Position numbers and translations under genes: made by a program
The notes under the pieces: generated by a model
What the model was told of the DNA's origin: nothing
What the model saw: the letters and a program-made list of their open reading frames with translations, nothing else
The model's database searches: none
Assembly (NCBI GenBank): GCA_031835245.1
Contig: JAVKOQ010000182.1
Coordinates: 43,281 to 107,280, forward strand
DNA from: Balamuthia mandrillaris
Lineage: Eukaryota; Discosea; Longamoebia; Balamuthiidae
DNA: 64,000 nucleotides
Reading direction: 5' to 3'
In this document: one piece after another, positions 1 through 12,599 of the stretch
Numbering within the stretch: the stretch's first letter is position 1
Layout: each line of letters begins with the position of its first letter

Positions 1-3000
1 ACGATAAAGGAACGTACTGGATAGTGGCATCCATCACAGAAGCAGATAACCCCTCCATTATAATGGTGCTCGCCACTAATATCCTGCGGCGTGACCCTCT
101 TCCTACGTATGTTACTGCTGGTGGCACTGCTGCCGTTGATAGTCACTATTCCTCCGCTGCTTCTTCTTCAACATACGGAGGATCCCCAACAGGAGGCTTC
201 TTTGAGGCAAACACCAACATCAACGCCAGCAAAAGTGCAGGGTCCTTGCAACAGGTCCCTTCGTTTAGCACTTTAGCAGGCGGATCTGAAACACGACTAC
301 CGCTTCAATCACAACAGCAGGTGTCATCTCCTTTATCGCAATCACAGCAGCAACAGCAGTTCCAACCTTCCACAACATTGGCGTCTATGGCAGAAAACCT
401 TGCAGCACAGCACTTATCTACTACCAACGCACAACCAGTTATTTCTTCGGGAGAAAGCAAAGCAGAATCGGAACACGTTAACATTGACGAAGATTCTTCT
501 GATGTTCCTTTACTTGCGAAACAAGAGCCAACAACTTCAGCAAGTGAAATTGAGTTTGAAGGGGAAACATTCTTTGACAATTTGGTGGCTCAGTATTTGG
601 AGCATTTTCTGGCCTACTTGGAGCCAGAAGGGGAGGGAGAGCTTTGTGGCGCTTACGACGACCTTGACCGCACCTTCTACTCTTTGGAAGAAGCGTTCGA
701 TGTCACCGAATCAAGCAAGCGCCTTGCTTCTGCTTCGCACGCATGCGAACAAACCAGTCCATCTTATCCTCTCCTTCAAGATAACCCGCCTCCCCTTATG
801 TTACCTAAGCCCTCTCTTGATGAGCCGCAACGGACTTTGTCCCACCCTCAATCCGTTTCTCCTGCTTCTTCTAATTTATCCTCTGCTGCGCCTTCTATTT
901 CTTCGGCTTCATCTTCTCCTACGACGCCAGCATATCATCTTTCCAAATCCCCTCATTCCCAAGGCTTGCCCTTTCCTAGCCCAGTTGCCACCACAGCCGT
1001 AACCGCTATCCCAACCACCAGTAACAGCAACAGTAGGGCAGCTACCGAGGGGATCGTCAAGCCATTACTGCCATCTACTACAACCACTACTATCACGCCA
1101 ACGACTGCTACAAGCCTGGGAATAGGCCAAGCCAGCCATAATCCTACAGGAGAAGGCGCTAGAGAGAAATCTAGTGCTGATAGTTTACAACTTCACCAGC
1201 GCGCTGCGGCAAGCGTAACGATGGGACATGAGAACATGACACCTGTCAACCACAACGCCATGCTAGTTGCTGAAGACGATAGCGGTGTCGGTGATAGTGG
1301 TAGCACCCCCGTAGCAGCAGGAGCACGAGATCAAACAAGATTACAGCCTCTCCGCAGTAGACTTGTTGAACATAATGCCAATGTTGACAGTGCTCCTTCT
1401 TTGCAACAACCGAAAGGAGAAGCGAAGGAAGAAAGCGGTGGACTTGCTCCAGAAGCTCAACGAGAGCCTACTGCTGAAACCCGAAAACGAAAGAGAGAAA
1501 CAGACAACGAAAGCAGCCAACAACACCAAACCCAACCTGAGTTGGAACAGAATCTCATTAAACCGCTACAGCCGCCATTAGAAACATCGCGGCGTCCTTC
1601 AAATTCAGGCTATGTGGGATATCAACAACAACATAAGCAACAGCCGCCTAACCAGCAGTACCCAACAGCTTATCATCCTGACAGTTTGGCTCCATCCGGG
1701 GGTGGTGCATTTGGCGTCTCGACAGCCTTGCAACCACCACAACAACGGAACAAAACCGGCCAACCGCTTGTCGAGAGACATCCCGTTAAAAGTGCGAATT
1801 TTGCTCTTGTTTTGTTGTGCGTGTTATATGTTCACATTTTTACTGACTTGTATTAACCGGCACACCCCACTATAGTCCTGCGGTTGAATCTAAACAAACA
1901 ACATTTGCGGTCATTGCCACCACAGATTGGGCTCCTACGCTATCTGCGGTCACTGAACTTGAAACGGAATCGCTTGACAGAACTGCCGGAGGAGTTTGGG
2001 ATGTTGGATCACCTGCAACACCTGGTGCTTTCATTCAACTGCTTGGCCTCCTTGCCCCATTCTATTGGCAACTTGAAGCAGTTGAGAATGCTAGACATCC
2101 ATTCCAACAATTTGACCTATCTCCCAGAATCATTCGTGCATCTCAGTGCCTTAGAGTATCTTTGCCTCTCCTACAATAAGCTACGGTATCTCCCCAAACA
2201 CTTTGGCGACTACTTTCCGAAATTAGAATTCCTTAATCTGGAAAGCAACCAGCTCACATCTATGCGTAAGAGATTTCCCGTAACGTATCCCTATTGCAAC
2301 ACCTTCAAACGGAGATACCCGCCAAAGCAATTGGACTATGAACACAAGAAAAAGCTCACTTTGTTGCACGCCAATCGATTTGATTTCAACGACCTCAGCC
2401 AACTACTCCTGTTTGATGAGAAGAAACATGCTAAACTTGTTGCTCAATTGGAACGAAATCAAGATGAAATGTTTACCTCAGGTCAATTCGAAAGGGACTA
2501 TGAGGATGAAGGGAACTGGGAAGAGCCGGAAGAGGAGCCGGAATCTCAAAATGAGCTGGAACTAACGCCAAAAGATACTGACTCATCAACGGCCGACCAG
2601 CGCAAGCCAGTAGCCAGTACCACTCCCACGACCAACGACGAACTTTCCAACATTGAGATCAGCTCCTCTCCTACCCCTACTGCTGTACAGCAAGACTCAA
2701 CATCGACAGCAACTACAGAAGGAACGGCAGCTCTCCTCGACGCTGACAGCAACGTTGGTCGGGATGGCGGTGGCAGTGATACCAGCAACCAAGATGTTGA
2801 TGGCCGGAAAGGAACCGAACCCTCCCCTAAAATCGAGAAGGATACGGATGAAGAGGGTCAGCGGGCTGCGTTTGAGGCAATAGAGCAATTGGCCTCACTG
2901 GCAGCTGCTTCTGCCTCTCCAACACCTGTTATATCATCAACGGGGGCTAGCGGAAAACCTAATGAGGAAGCCGTAGAAGCTATGGAGGAAGAGGAAAACA

Positions 3001-3679
3001 GAGTGACGAACGAAGATGAAGAAGAAGATAACGATAAAAATGACGACGAAGAGGAAAATGAGCAGACTGAGCTGCGGATAGACGACGAGGCTGATGGCGA
3101 AGACCTTGTGGAGAACGATGAAGCTTCTAATCTCGAGTTTGAGAGCGTGGAGTCTTTTGGCCAAATCCAGTCCTACAGAATGCTTGCTACTTCCCCTATT
3201 GCCGCCTCTGCATTGGATAGCAACAAGGCCCTTCCTATGGCAGTACCAATGGACGAGGAGGAAGAGGAGGAAGAAGATGCCACCGATCAAGCTCGAACAC
3301 TTGAAGAGAAGAACAAACTCGTAGGGTTCCCTTTTATCATCAACAAGAGAGGATGCCTTCCGTCACTTGTCACTCTCAGATTAGGCAACAACCGCCTTTC
3401 TGAGTTTCCTCGTAATCTTTGTGAATATGTAACCACACTGAAGGAGTTGAACCTTTCGAGGAATCGGATAGCTTTCATCCCCAAGAACATCAACTATCTG
3501 AAGCAGCTCCGCATATTGTACATAGGATCCAATTGCATTGAACACCTTCCTACTGAGATCGGCGATTTGGAAGACCTTTACGTGTTAGACGTCCGCTCTG
3601 ACTTCTTGCCCGCCCTGCCTGCTACCTTGCCCAACTTGAAGAAGCTCGAGGTGTTGTACCTTAACCGAAATGGCCTCAG

Positions 3680-3730
<51 letters not shown>

Positions 3731-4455
3731 GTCCTCAAACACACCAAATTTTAACTTTTGTGAAATCAAATAGGGGAGGAATGCCGTCTGTGCTCTTTCA
3801 CATGTGCTCGCTACGGAAGCTGGACCTTAACTTTATACGGCTGATGGAACTTCCACCAGAGATAGGCTTGTTGGAAAACCTTGAAATATTGCAACTGAGA
3901 GAGACCATGATCAAGCATCTGCCCATCGAGATAACCCTTCTAACACGATTGACCGACCTTGATTTGAGCCTTAACAACATGACCCTCATCCCTGGTATGT
4001 TGTTGGTTTATGGCATAAATTGTGTGATTTAAACTGATTAGAATTGTACACTTCAGAGGAGGTATTGGAATTGGACAATCTGCGAACGTTTGAAGCCATG
4101 TATAACAACTTAACCGAGCTCCCCTCCAATATTGGATGGAAGCTCACTCGCCTGAAAAACTTGGATGTTAGCCATAACAAACTATCCAAGCTGCCTGATT
4201 CTCTTTCTAATTTGAAGGACTTGAGGTTCTCTTTCCTTTTTTTTTTTTTCAAATCATTTTCCGTGGTATACTTCTTCGCTGACAATTCTATTTTTGGGGC
4301 GCACTGAACACAGACAACTTGATCTCAGTTGCAACAAATTACCGCACATCCCTGAAGGTATTCTGAAGCTTCCCCATCTCAAGTTTCTCAGTTTCGGTTA
4401 CAACAAACTCAGCAACGAGGAGAAGAAGGCGTTGAAAAAGCGTTTTCGTGACTGA
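1..4455 (+). CDS. Leucine-rich-repeat protein, 5'-partial, 5 exons
   Basis: Predicted exons are 1-1791, 1876-3679, 3774-3994, 4057-4225 and 4314-4455 (TGA 4453-4455). The frame is open to the left edge, so the start lies outside the window. All four junctions are GT-AG and keep frame through LRR repeats. About 590 N-terminal residues are Ser/Thr/Pro/Gln-rich and probably disordered. They are followed by about six short LRRs (for example LRSLPPQIGLL, LTELPEEFG, LRYLPKHFGDYFP). A very acidic linker of about 300 residues (Glu/Asp runs near 2980-3290) precedes a second LRR block (LEFLPxxL-type repeats through IPEGILKLPHL) that runs to the C-terminus. LRR blocks of this short plant/amoeba type bind proteins. 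No kinase, GTPase or other catalytic domain is visible, so this is probably a cytosolic scaffold; the function is inference. The second intron is almost wholly a (CT)n tract. Confidence 0.85.
3681..3727 (+). repeat. (CT)n microsatellite inside LRR intron 2
   Basis: About 23 CT dinucleotides begin directly after the GT donor at 3680-3681 and fill half of the 94-bp intron. Pyrimidines are on the sense strand. Confidence 0.95.
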
Positions 4456-4831
4456 AGGCCACAGGTTTCTTTTTGCCGCTATATATTTAATTAATCAACC
4501 AGCAATTAAGCAAATCATAATTTATTATGTGTTGAATTGCATTGTAATGGCGCAAAAAGGAGGAAAAACGAAAAACTGAAACAAGCAGGCAAGAAGAAAG
4601 CGCAGCGAGAAGAAAGGAGGAGCACTTGGCTATGAAAAAAATATTTACCTCTAGGTATCTTCTTTGGCCTTTTGCAAAAGAAAAAAAAAACACAAACTAT
4701 ATTAATGCAATGTAATGCTAACGGTTGTTTGGTAACGCCATAGTGGCAGCAAACCAGCTACTCCGCGAGCGGGTTCAGAAGACACTCCCGGTGGGGAACA
4801 CAGCAATTCCGCTCGACGGCAAACGATCAAT
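4456..4831 (+). other. Intergenic gap, possible 5' exon of the RhoGAP gene
   Basis: No protein gene is seen. An open stretch at about 4742-4831, preceded by ccatag at 4738-4743, is in frame with the RhoGAP ATG at 4832 and is Ser/Pro/Arg-rich. A short upstream coding exon is therefore possible. The rest is A/T-rich. Confidence 0.4.
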
Positions 4832-6359
4832 ATGATGGGAGGAGACGAAATGGCTTTTGTACTTTCCGACGAAGATGAGGAGCGCTTGACTCAACTCAAG
4901 AGTAAGTTTTTGTCTTATTTTTGGATTTTTTATATCTTTTCTCCGAGTTGACCACTATAGCATCTTTTTAGGCTTTGAACCACATAGAACTGTTTTGGTA
5001 CCTATTTTTTTCTGGGATAGCAACGAAGGAGTAGAAAAAATGTTAATGAGAAAGATGAAGCGAAGCTATAGAAGATGTGTGTGGATAGAGCACGTCACAG
5101 TTGCAATAGAAGGAAAATCATACAAAATTAACTTCTCATTGAACAGCTATCAAGGGAGGGCGTTGACTTTGGCAAGAATTGCGAAGTAGAGTTGCCGATA
5201 AAGCAACAACTTATCGTCGTGAACAACACACAAAGCCGACTCAAGTTCAAGTTTGAAGCAAGCAACAACCCCAAGTGGAAGTTATTGTTCGATCCAGCAG
5301 CAGGAACCATTGAGCCTTCCGTCAAAGTAACAACGTTTTTGTTTTGTTCGTTTTTTTTTTCCCTCCTCACAAGCCTTGTTATCTTGAAACAGAAAAAGAA
5401 CTATGTGAAAGTGAATATAAAAATGATGCTGCTGGAGCAGAAGAACGTTCAAGAAAACATTGCTCTTCACCTGAACGGTGGGGAGGAAACGGTGATGATA
5501 TCCATTAAAGCAGGCGTAGAAGGAGGTATCTTTGGATCAGACCCTACCACGTTAGAACTGGTAGACGATAACGGTATTGTTTTATTACTGGCTGTTAGTT
5601 AAATCGTGAGGAGGATGCTGATGACGATATTTGTGATGTTGACGGTGAGTAGGCTTCATGGTGCCAAAGATTTTGGTGGAGCTTAAGACGGCGTTGGTGG
5701 AACGAGAGGCATTCAAGGAGGAGGGAATATTCCGGCTGGCTGGTGATGCCGGTGACATAGAAAAACTCAAAAGCTACATCAACAAATATGGCACCATTAC
5801 CAACGCAATTACCGACACTTTTGACGTTAACGTTATAGCCAATGTGCTTAAGGTTTATCATTTTTTTTGAAGTTTCTGAAGCTTTGGTTTTTGTTTATTG
5901 GTTAACCTTCTGTTCTTTGATGATGGACCGTAGATTTATTACAGAGAGTTGCCAATGCCCATCTTCAATCTGTTTCCAACAGAAGTTATTTCGCATGGCA
6001 TCGAGGACCCTTCCGTATGTACGAATGCGTACGAAAGCTTGGAGGAGCCCCACAAATCTCTGTTAGGTTGGCTATTACAACTAATGCAGGAGGTCGTCCA
6101 GTACAAGGACCAAAATAAGATGACTGAGCAAAATTTAGGTAAGCACTGTTTGCTCATGCTTTCTGGACCTTATAATTATTCCTCCTTGCTCAATTCCTAC
6201 TTACTTATTGGGTTGTTGTTCTGTTTGACGATGGTAGCCATTGTGGTGGCTCCCAATCTATTCAACCCTTGCTGTGTGAACCCTATGGAGAGTCTTATTT
6301 TATCACAAAAGTCTACCACATTTTTGCAGCAGTTGCTTGTGGCCGCCCCAAAGCCATAG
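4832..6359 (+). CDS. MSP/ASH-like domain plus RhoGAP domain protein, 7 exons
   Basis: Exons are 4832-4901, 4972-4997, 5147-5326, 5393-5573, 5653-5852, 5934-6138 and 6238-6359 (TAG), coding for 327 residues. All junctions are GT-AG and phase-consistent. Residues of about 35-150 form an immunoglobulin-like beta-sandwich of the MSP/ASH type (ELPIKQQLIVVNNT, then VKVNIKMMLLEQK and GGIFGSDPTTLELVDD). Residues of about 155-315 are a RhoGAP domain with the arginine finger in EGIFRLAG (Arg about 180), YYRELPMPIF and NLAIVVAPNLF. Such proteins speed GTP hydrolysis on Rho/Rac/Cdc42-type GTPases. The MSP-RhoGAP order recalls the C-terminal half of OCRL/INPP5B, but there is no phosphatase domain and the catalytic Arg is kept, so it is probably an active GAP. 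The sixth intron has a length divisible by three (99 bp), so retention would leave the frame open. The start codon is tentative because the upstream frame is open. Confidence 0.88.
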
Positions 6360-6785
6360 TGCCTAGCCAGCAGCAGCCGCAGCTCACTTTTTTATCATAG
6401 ATGATTGTTATTTTTTTTTTGATTTGTTTTAATATTTGCAACCAACCAACCCCACCAACCAACCAACAAAGGGAAACTGTATACTTACTATAACATCTTC
6501 TTAGCCCTGTTTCTTTGCAAAACAAGACTCTCTCCATGAACATGCATGGAAGGCCGGTTGTGCCGCAGCTGAGCAAGGAAAGCAACATTCTCTCCCGTGG
6601 CCTGATCAGAAGAGTCATCATCATGGATGATAGAAAAGGCACATACGTCCTGCCTCTCAGCTTCTCCAACGTGTTGTTCCAGTGGAACGTGGGAGTGGTG
6701 GCTTGCCATGCGATGGGTTAACCAACTCTTCTTCGCCCTGGCGGCTTGCCTCGTGTTGTTGCTTGGGCTACGCCAAGGGAATTCT

Positions 6786-6841
<56 letters not shown>

Positions 6842-6957
6842 TTCGTGGATCGAAACGAAAATTAAGGGCATTAACAACAACAGAAATCCCGCCGCCCAAT
6901 GTGCTACGTTGTAAGTAGCCCACCCCCCAACAAACAAGAGTAAGCAAGGGAAAAGGG
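6360..6957. other. Intergenic region with (CT)n tract
   Basis: No coding gene is seen between the RhoGAP stop and the CLU ATG. It holds a (TC)n run at 6790-6836 on the plus strand and a CCAACCAACC-rich patch at 6440-6470. The CLU promoter and 5' UTR must lie here. Confidence 0.7.
6790..6836 (+). repeat. (TC)n microsatellite
   Basis: An uninterrupted TC dinucleotide run about 120 bp upstream of the CLU start codon, pyrimidines on the plus (sense) strand. Confidence 0.95.
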
Positions 6958-9900
6958 ATGAGCAGCAACAGCGGCAGCGGCGGCAAGGGGGGAGGAACTG
7001 CCGCCGATTCTGGTGGAGGTGGCAGTAGCGCTGCTTCTGGCGGCGGTCCAAAGGTGGAAGAGAAAGCCCAAATGGGGGGAGCAAGCGGGTACATGACAGA
7101 GGACGATGAGGTCTACGAGGTGATCGGGGATTACAGCCTGGCCAGCCACAGCGAGGACGCCCACACCTCCACTTCCAGCTTCAACGTGGAAGAAGACCCC
7201 TCTGCTGAGGCAAGATCCCCCTCCGCAGTAGCTGCCGAAAATACCCCTTATCTTACCATAGAAGCGGAGGGAGAGGGGCTTTCTTTCCCTTCCTTTCCCT
7301 CTCATCCTTTGGCCGGTTCTGTGCAGCCTGCTACCTCCGCCGTTACACAAGCTACCTCCCCGGCTTCCTCTGTTGCTACTGTTTCACCTCAGGTTCAAAA
7401 ACGGGACGCAACTGCTGTTGGTGCGAGTCGTCGCCCATTCTCTTTTCAATCATGACGGTGCTGACTTGCTCTTCTTTCAAAAATAATCCAAATCATCATT
7501 TGAACTATGCTGCACGGACGCGTTCATATATGAATGTAGGTGCCCCCACACCTGGGACAGTGGATTGGATGGCACAGTTCAAGAGAATACTGGACCGGCC
7601 CAGCGATACCTTGCAGCAACGCATGCAGAAGGCGGTCGACATTCGAAAGTTGTTGACGAGGTTCGAGGCCTCTGCAATACAAAAGGCCACCACCATCATT
7701 GAGGAGATCCCCTTGCCTAACACGGAGAAGACCATCAAGGCCATCGATGTCGGAGGACAGGCTGGTGGACAAAAATTCATATCGGGTACTATTATTAAAG
7801 AGGACGTTAGATAAGAGCGAAAAGAGAAGAGTGAGAGGAAGCTTGACTTTGGCACAGAATTGACTGGTTTTGTTGTGTTATGTGATTATCTGCACTCAAA
7901 GACGGAATATTTTTCAAGCTGGCAACAGACTGGAAGGGGCTTTATGGAGGCGATGCAGCGGCAATGAAGGCGGCTGGGCATGTACGTTTTGTTTTCATTT
8001 GTAGGATCATCATCCGTTGCTAGTTTTCTCTAATAATTTGCCAACATCAGGAATTGATTGGGCTGAAGGCTTACTTTCAGTGCGGTGTTAAAGGACTCTA
8101 TGTCCCCCTTACTGTTGTTGTACGTAAGCCCGCAGTCTGTTTATCTTTCTGCTTGTTTTGCACCTTCTATGACAGATGTTAAGAAACTGACACAAACGGA
8201 ACGAGCTAGATCGATTATTGTGGCTATAGGGTATTGGCCGAATCTTGCCTTAACATAGACACAAAGGGAAATGGTACCCTTGTGTACGGGTCCAGAGATG
8301 CTGGAAGGAACGTCAAAGATGAACACCCAGAAATGAGAGAATACATGAAACTAGCAGCGCGAAATCTTAACCTTAAAGGTTATCTTGTTGCTCAAACATG
8401 GTCATATATCTATGTCACATCATAACCTTGGATTCCCAACAGGTCACTATGTGGGTAATAACAAGTTCAATCGTAGATTTCTCTATGGCCCCCTTGATTT
8501 AGAAGGCCATCAGGGTTATGATAACAAACTCTATGTGCTTGTAAGTCCTACATCACCAACTTGTCTTGTTTGAGGCTGATTGTTTACACAATTCTCTCTC
8601 TCTAACCTACAAATATAGGATACAGCACGTGTGTTTCCACCGGAGGCTCCAACCAGAGGCATTCTTATCATACCTGAGGATGATGAGCAACCCTTGAGAG
8701 AAGAGAGAATCGATGAACCAGCCTATCGCTCAACCGCCACCAAGGAAAAGGCCATCGCAGAGCTGATTGGTGCCTTACCGGAAGATATAAATGTTCGAAA
8801 AACCGCTATTGGCACTTTCTATTACAATTCTAAGGTAGTTTAGACCTTTCACTCATTTTCTTTCTCACTTGCGAGGGTTAACAGTTTCCCTTGCCGCACC
8901 AACAAATCAACAAAGGGGAATCGAAACAAAAGAGCCAATGTATTAGTTTCCACAAAGAGAAAAGATGGAAAGGAAGTGCCAGAAATGAAAGGCAATGTAC
9001 TGGTGGAAAAATATAACAGCATGGTTTACCTTTATCGTCTGCTTAGACCCGAGCTCGTTGCTTCAAACGAAGTTCCCCTCTCGAGTGATGCATTCAGCAG
9101 ATTTGGCCTGGTTGATGAGGCGGAGCCAGAGCACCGAAAAGAGGTGCTATTTCTTTGCTCTTTCTATTCTCACCAACTAACATGTTCAGCATTTTAAATC
9201 TAACAGGTAGCTAAGGCAACTCACCGATTGTTAAACCGAGTTATTCCCGACCTTGCCAAACAATTAAACAATCATACAGTTACTCCTGTGGATCATAAGG
9301 TTTGATTTAGATTCCAACCAAAATAGGTTAGAAGTTCCACTGCATCAACTGGCAAATTAACGCAATTTTTCTTTCTATTGGCAGGAGTTGATAGAGGAAA
9401 TGCATAGAGTTGGAATTAATGTGCGCTTTCTTGGCAGGCTACGTCACAGAAACTTCAACCATCACTTGCGTTCGTTCTTGCTCACCGAAATGTCCACACG
9501 TATCATGAAGCAAAAGCTACGAAAAATAATGCGAAAGAGCATTTTTACATGTCACAACGAGGAACAATTAAAACAACGCATTGTAGATTACTTTAATCTG
9601 GTTTTGGGAGTAAGTATTGCTCATTTTCGGAGCTTTTTTTTTCTTGGTCTGACTTGTTTAACTCATGCAGACCTCTAAAGAGAGTGATAACTACTGGAAA
9701 ACAAAGCTTAAGATTTTTGTGCAGGTTAGCGGTGTTTGCTTTCCTACACTAACTCTCATTTGCTAAGTTTAGCTTGTGCACTTGTAGTTTCAATTTGGAT
9801 CCGCCTTGTCCACCGAAGAAGCACAAGTGGACTATGATCTCCGCTCCAAACTGCTCATGTTTCCTGTTTTCCAACGTTTGCAGGAAACAACGGGCATCAG

Positions 9901-11366
9901 GTTTTCCATTGCTGCACAAAAACGCCTTTTCGAACACCCTTACGTATTCGAAAGCGAAAGGCCGCTGCAAGTTAGTGACCTACATTCTATCAACCCAAAG
10001 ACAAAAAACATCTTTGTTCGCACTGATGAAATTAAGGCTTTGCTTCAAGACTCTCTCATTAAGGAACGCGAAAAGGACTCCACAACCTTGATGAACTACT
10101 TTGATGAAAGAGATGAAGTTAAAGAATCATATCACACACTCATACAACTTTATCATCATCAACAAATCGAATCTTCGATTGGCACTGATTCTCCCGAAGC
10201 TCTGCAGAGTTTTTACGCTCTAGCCCATTACTACAAAGAAATGGGTAACACTTCTAAGGTAAATTCTCGTTTATTAGTGATGAGCAACTTCTCATATCTT
10301 TCCTGCTAGGCACTTGACTATGCGCTTCGCGGACTTTACTATGGCGAAAATCTATTCGGCAGTTTCAGTGAGGTCACTCTTGAAGGCATGCAAACTGTTG
10401 GAGAGATTTTTGAAAATGCTGGAAAGGTTGAAGAAGCTGTTGACTTTTACCAAAACGCACTAAAGTCAGTGGAAAAGCTGCATAGACTCCACCCAATCAC
10501 CGGCAAGTTAAATCTAAAACTCTATTTCCTTATGCGCAAGATTGATTCCTCAGCAGCAACTGCTTATCTCCAAAAGGTTTCCTTTGCCTCTCTCTCTCTC
10601 ACTTTGAACATCATCTTATCTTTTCTGCCTAATGCTACCAGAGTTATGCTGACTTTGCTGCAATTTATGGTCCGGAAAGAGCCCGTATTGTGGTGCCATT
10701 ATTAGCTTTGAAAAACAGCATACCCTCCTTCACAAATCAGATCCATGACTCGCTAGCTGGCAACCTAACAGTTCCTATCTCCAAGCTTTATCATCAATTC
10801 TGGCCCGAGAAAGAGCTGACAGCTATCTCAAATGCAGTTTCTTCTGAAAACAATGGTACTCTTTACTTCCTTACCATGATAATTGCTTTTTTAATTTTAC
10901 TTTCTCTGGTAGAAATACGTGCAGTGCTTTCTTCTTTGGAGCTGGAAAGTTATGTGCTGCAGCTACAGTACCACGAGATAGACTATGATACATTTCTTAC
11001 TTTAAAAGATAAGGACCTGAAGGAAATAGGCATCACTAATCCAGAGCATCGGGCATTGATATTGCAAGCCATAGCAGAACGGCAAGGACACAGCAGAGCC
11101 AAATCCGTTCCAGATATGACCATTAAACCTGTCAGCACAAAGCCGTTTGCCTTGAAAGGCAGCCGAGATGCTTCTTTTGTTAGAACAAATAGTCGTAATA
11201 AGCTTTCAACACTTCATTCCTCCCTTGCATCCATTGTGTTGGATGATATGCCAACTAGTGATGATGATACCAAGAAGGTTTCAGGTTTGTTTTCTTGGCT
11301 TCTTTTGAATCAACTCTCTCTTGACTAACTTTATTGTAAGCCTTTCAAGTAAGAGATAGCTATTGA
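6958..11366 (+). CDS. CLU-domain (clustered mitochondria) protein with TPR region and C-terminal SAM domain
   Basis: Sixteen exons: 6958-7420, 7540-7785, 7902-7981, 8051-8119, 8210-8378, 8443-8540, 8619-8834, 8916-9143, 9207-9299, 9385-9609, 9671-9724, 9788-10258, 10310-10576, 10642-10855, 10913-11284 and 11341-11366, about 1096 residues. The first about 155 residues are Gly/Ser-rich. CLU-domain landmarks follow: GGQAGGQKF, GIFFKLATDWKGLYGGD, MKAAGHELIGLKAY, DYCGYRVLAESCLNID, TLVYGSRDAGRNVKDEHPEM, LDLEGHQGYDNKLYVLD, TARVFPPEAPTRG and VGINVRFLGRL. A TPR-like helical region covers about 760-940. Residues of about 967-1025 form a SAM domain (LELESYVLQLQYHEIDY... LKEIGITNPEHRALILQAI). CLU proteins are cytosolic, bind mRNAs for mitochondrial proteins and keep mitochondria dispersed. 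The usual N-terminal ubiquitin-like CLU_N domain is not visible. The last splice is uncertain; without it the frame stops at 11328. Confidence 0.9.
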
Positions 11367-12148
11367 TTATGAATACCAAAGAAATCACTGGCCAAGCTTG
11401 GTTGCTAGAAAAGAATAGCTCTAAAACATCATTCATTCTTTTCCATAATCAATACACTACTAAAACACAACCAACACACAAAACTACCCACACAGTTACA
11501 TTAGCATTTCACACATGTTTACCTTCATCCTTTATTATCTCACTATCAATGTTTACTCCAGTCACTTTGCCTACTGACCCTCAATGCTAGACTATTGAGG
11601 TTAATAATGAGTTGATGAAACAGCATAGAGGTACCTTGTGCTTGATTCACAACCAACTTGGCCTGCAAGCATTGGTTTCACTGCTGTCCTCCAAGCAACT
11701 TTTTCCATAGGATCTCTGCTCCTCAGCTTTACATGCTTAGCAAGTATACAGCAAGCTCAGCCTTACTGTTTTGGTTCTTTTTCTTTCCTCTTCCTTTCTT
11801 GTTTTGTGACCTTGTTACTTTTAGCAATATAGGAAAAGAAAATGAGTAACAGAAAAGTTTCACCAAAAGTTATTCACAGCAGTATCAACATCCATTCCAT
11901 TCACCTCACACCTCCAACCCACCACTTTGCCTTCAGAGGTGTGAGAGAAAGCAGGTTGTTTTGACAGAACATGCTTAGACTAATTCGTGGTTGCTATTTT
12001 CTATTCTGTTATCCTTAGATCTTATGATCTTTCCTCTAACTATCCGTTTTTGTGTTTGTACCACTTTATGTTCATGGTTGAACTGCATTCATCAACCATC
12101 AGCAGAGAAACTCACCCACTTAACAAGTTTATTGATTCTTTTACCTTC
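11367..12148. other. Intergenic, nothing recognised
   Basis: Only short frames without conserved motifs. T-rich patches occur at 11780-11830. No RNA gene seen. Confidence 0.5.
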
Positions 12149-12345
12149 TTATAAGAGACAAGAGAATAGGAATGCTGCCAACAGGTTGAATGAGGTGACT
12201 ATAGGGGAGAAGTCTGTGAAATGGAAGGCAGAAGGAGAAACAGTAGCAGTGGTAGTGGAAGGACTGTACAGTGTGGCCAAGGTGGAAGAGACAAAAGCAT
12301 TGAAGTTATTAATGTGTTGTTGTAATCTCCAACACATGGTATCAT
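12149..12345 (-). pseudogene. LTR-retrotransposon gag fragment
   Basis: The minus-strand translation has the pattern LQQHINNFNAFVSSTLATL, which matches LQQHIDNFVVFFASTSATL in the gag relic at about 31.9 kb of this window. Flanks are non-coding, so this is an isolated relic. Confidence 0.5.
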
Positions 12346-12599
12346 CACCTAGGTGTGCTGTTTAAGACACAAGAGAATAGAGGAAAGACAATGAGAGTGA
12401 ATCTCCAATGTTGCAACAAAAGAAAGGGAACAAGAAGAAAGGAAGGAAGGTAGGATACAGATAATGGTGGAAGAACTATATTACCAGAAAGGGATGCGCA
12501 AATAACTTTCACATAATTCTCTTGGGACAACAAAAGATTTTCATACTCTGGGAGGAAAAAAAATAAGAAAAACGTGGGTTTGAAAGGGAAGGAGGTCCA
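12346..12599. other. Non-coding spacer
   Basis: No gene recognised. A/G-rich on the plus strand. Confidence 0.4.

Noticed and set aside
1-120. Forkhead-like GTYW motif at the left edge
   Set aside because: Only a few residues are visible and the following sequence does not fit a forkhead wing; not enough to call.
6139-6237. Retained 99-bp segment as coding insertion in the RhoGAP domain
   Set aside because: It is open, but it interrupts the conserved NLAIVxAPNLF motif and is hydrophobic nonsense; the GT-AG intron is the better reading.
11367-12148. tRNA or small RNA gene in the spacer after CLU
   Set aside because: No cloverleaf-like A and B box pair or CCA-proximal stem could be found by eye.
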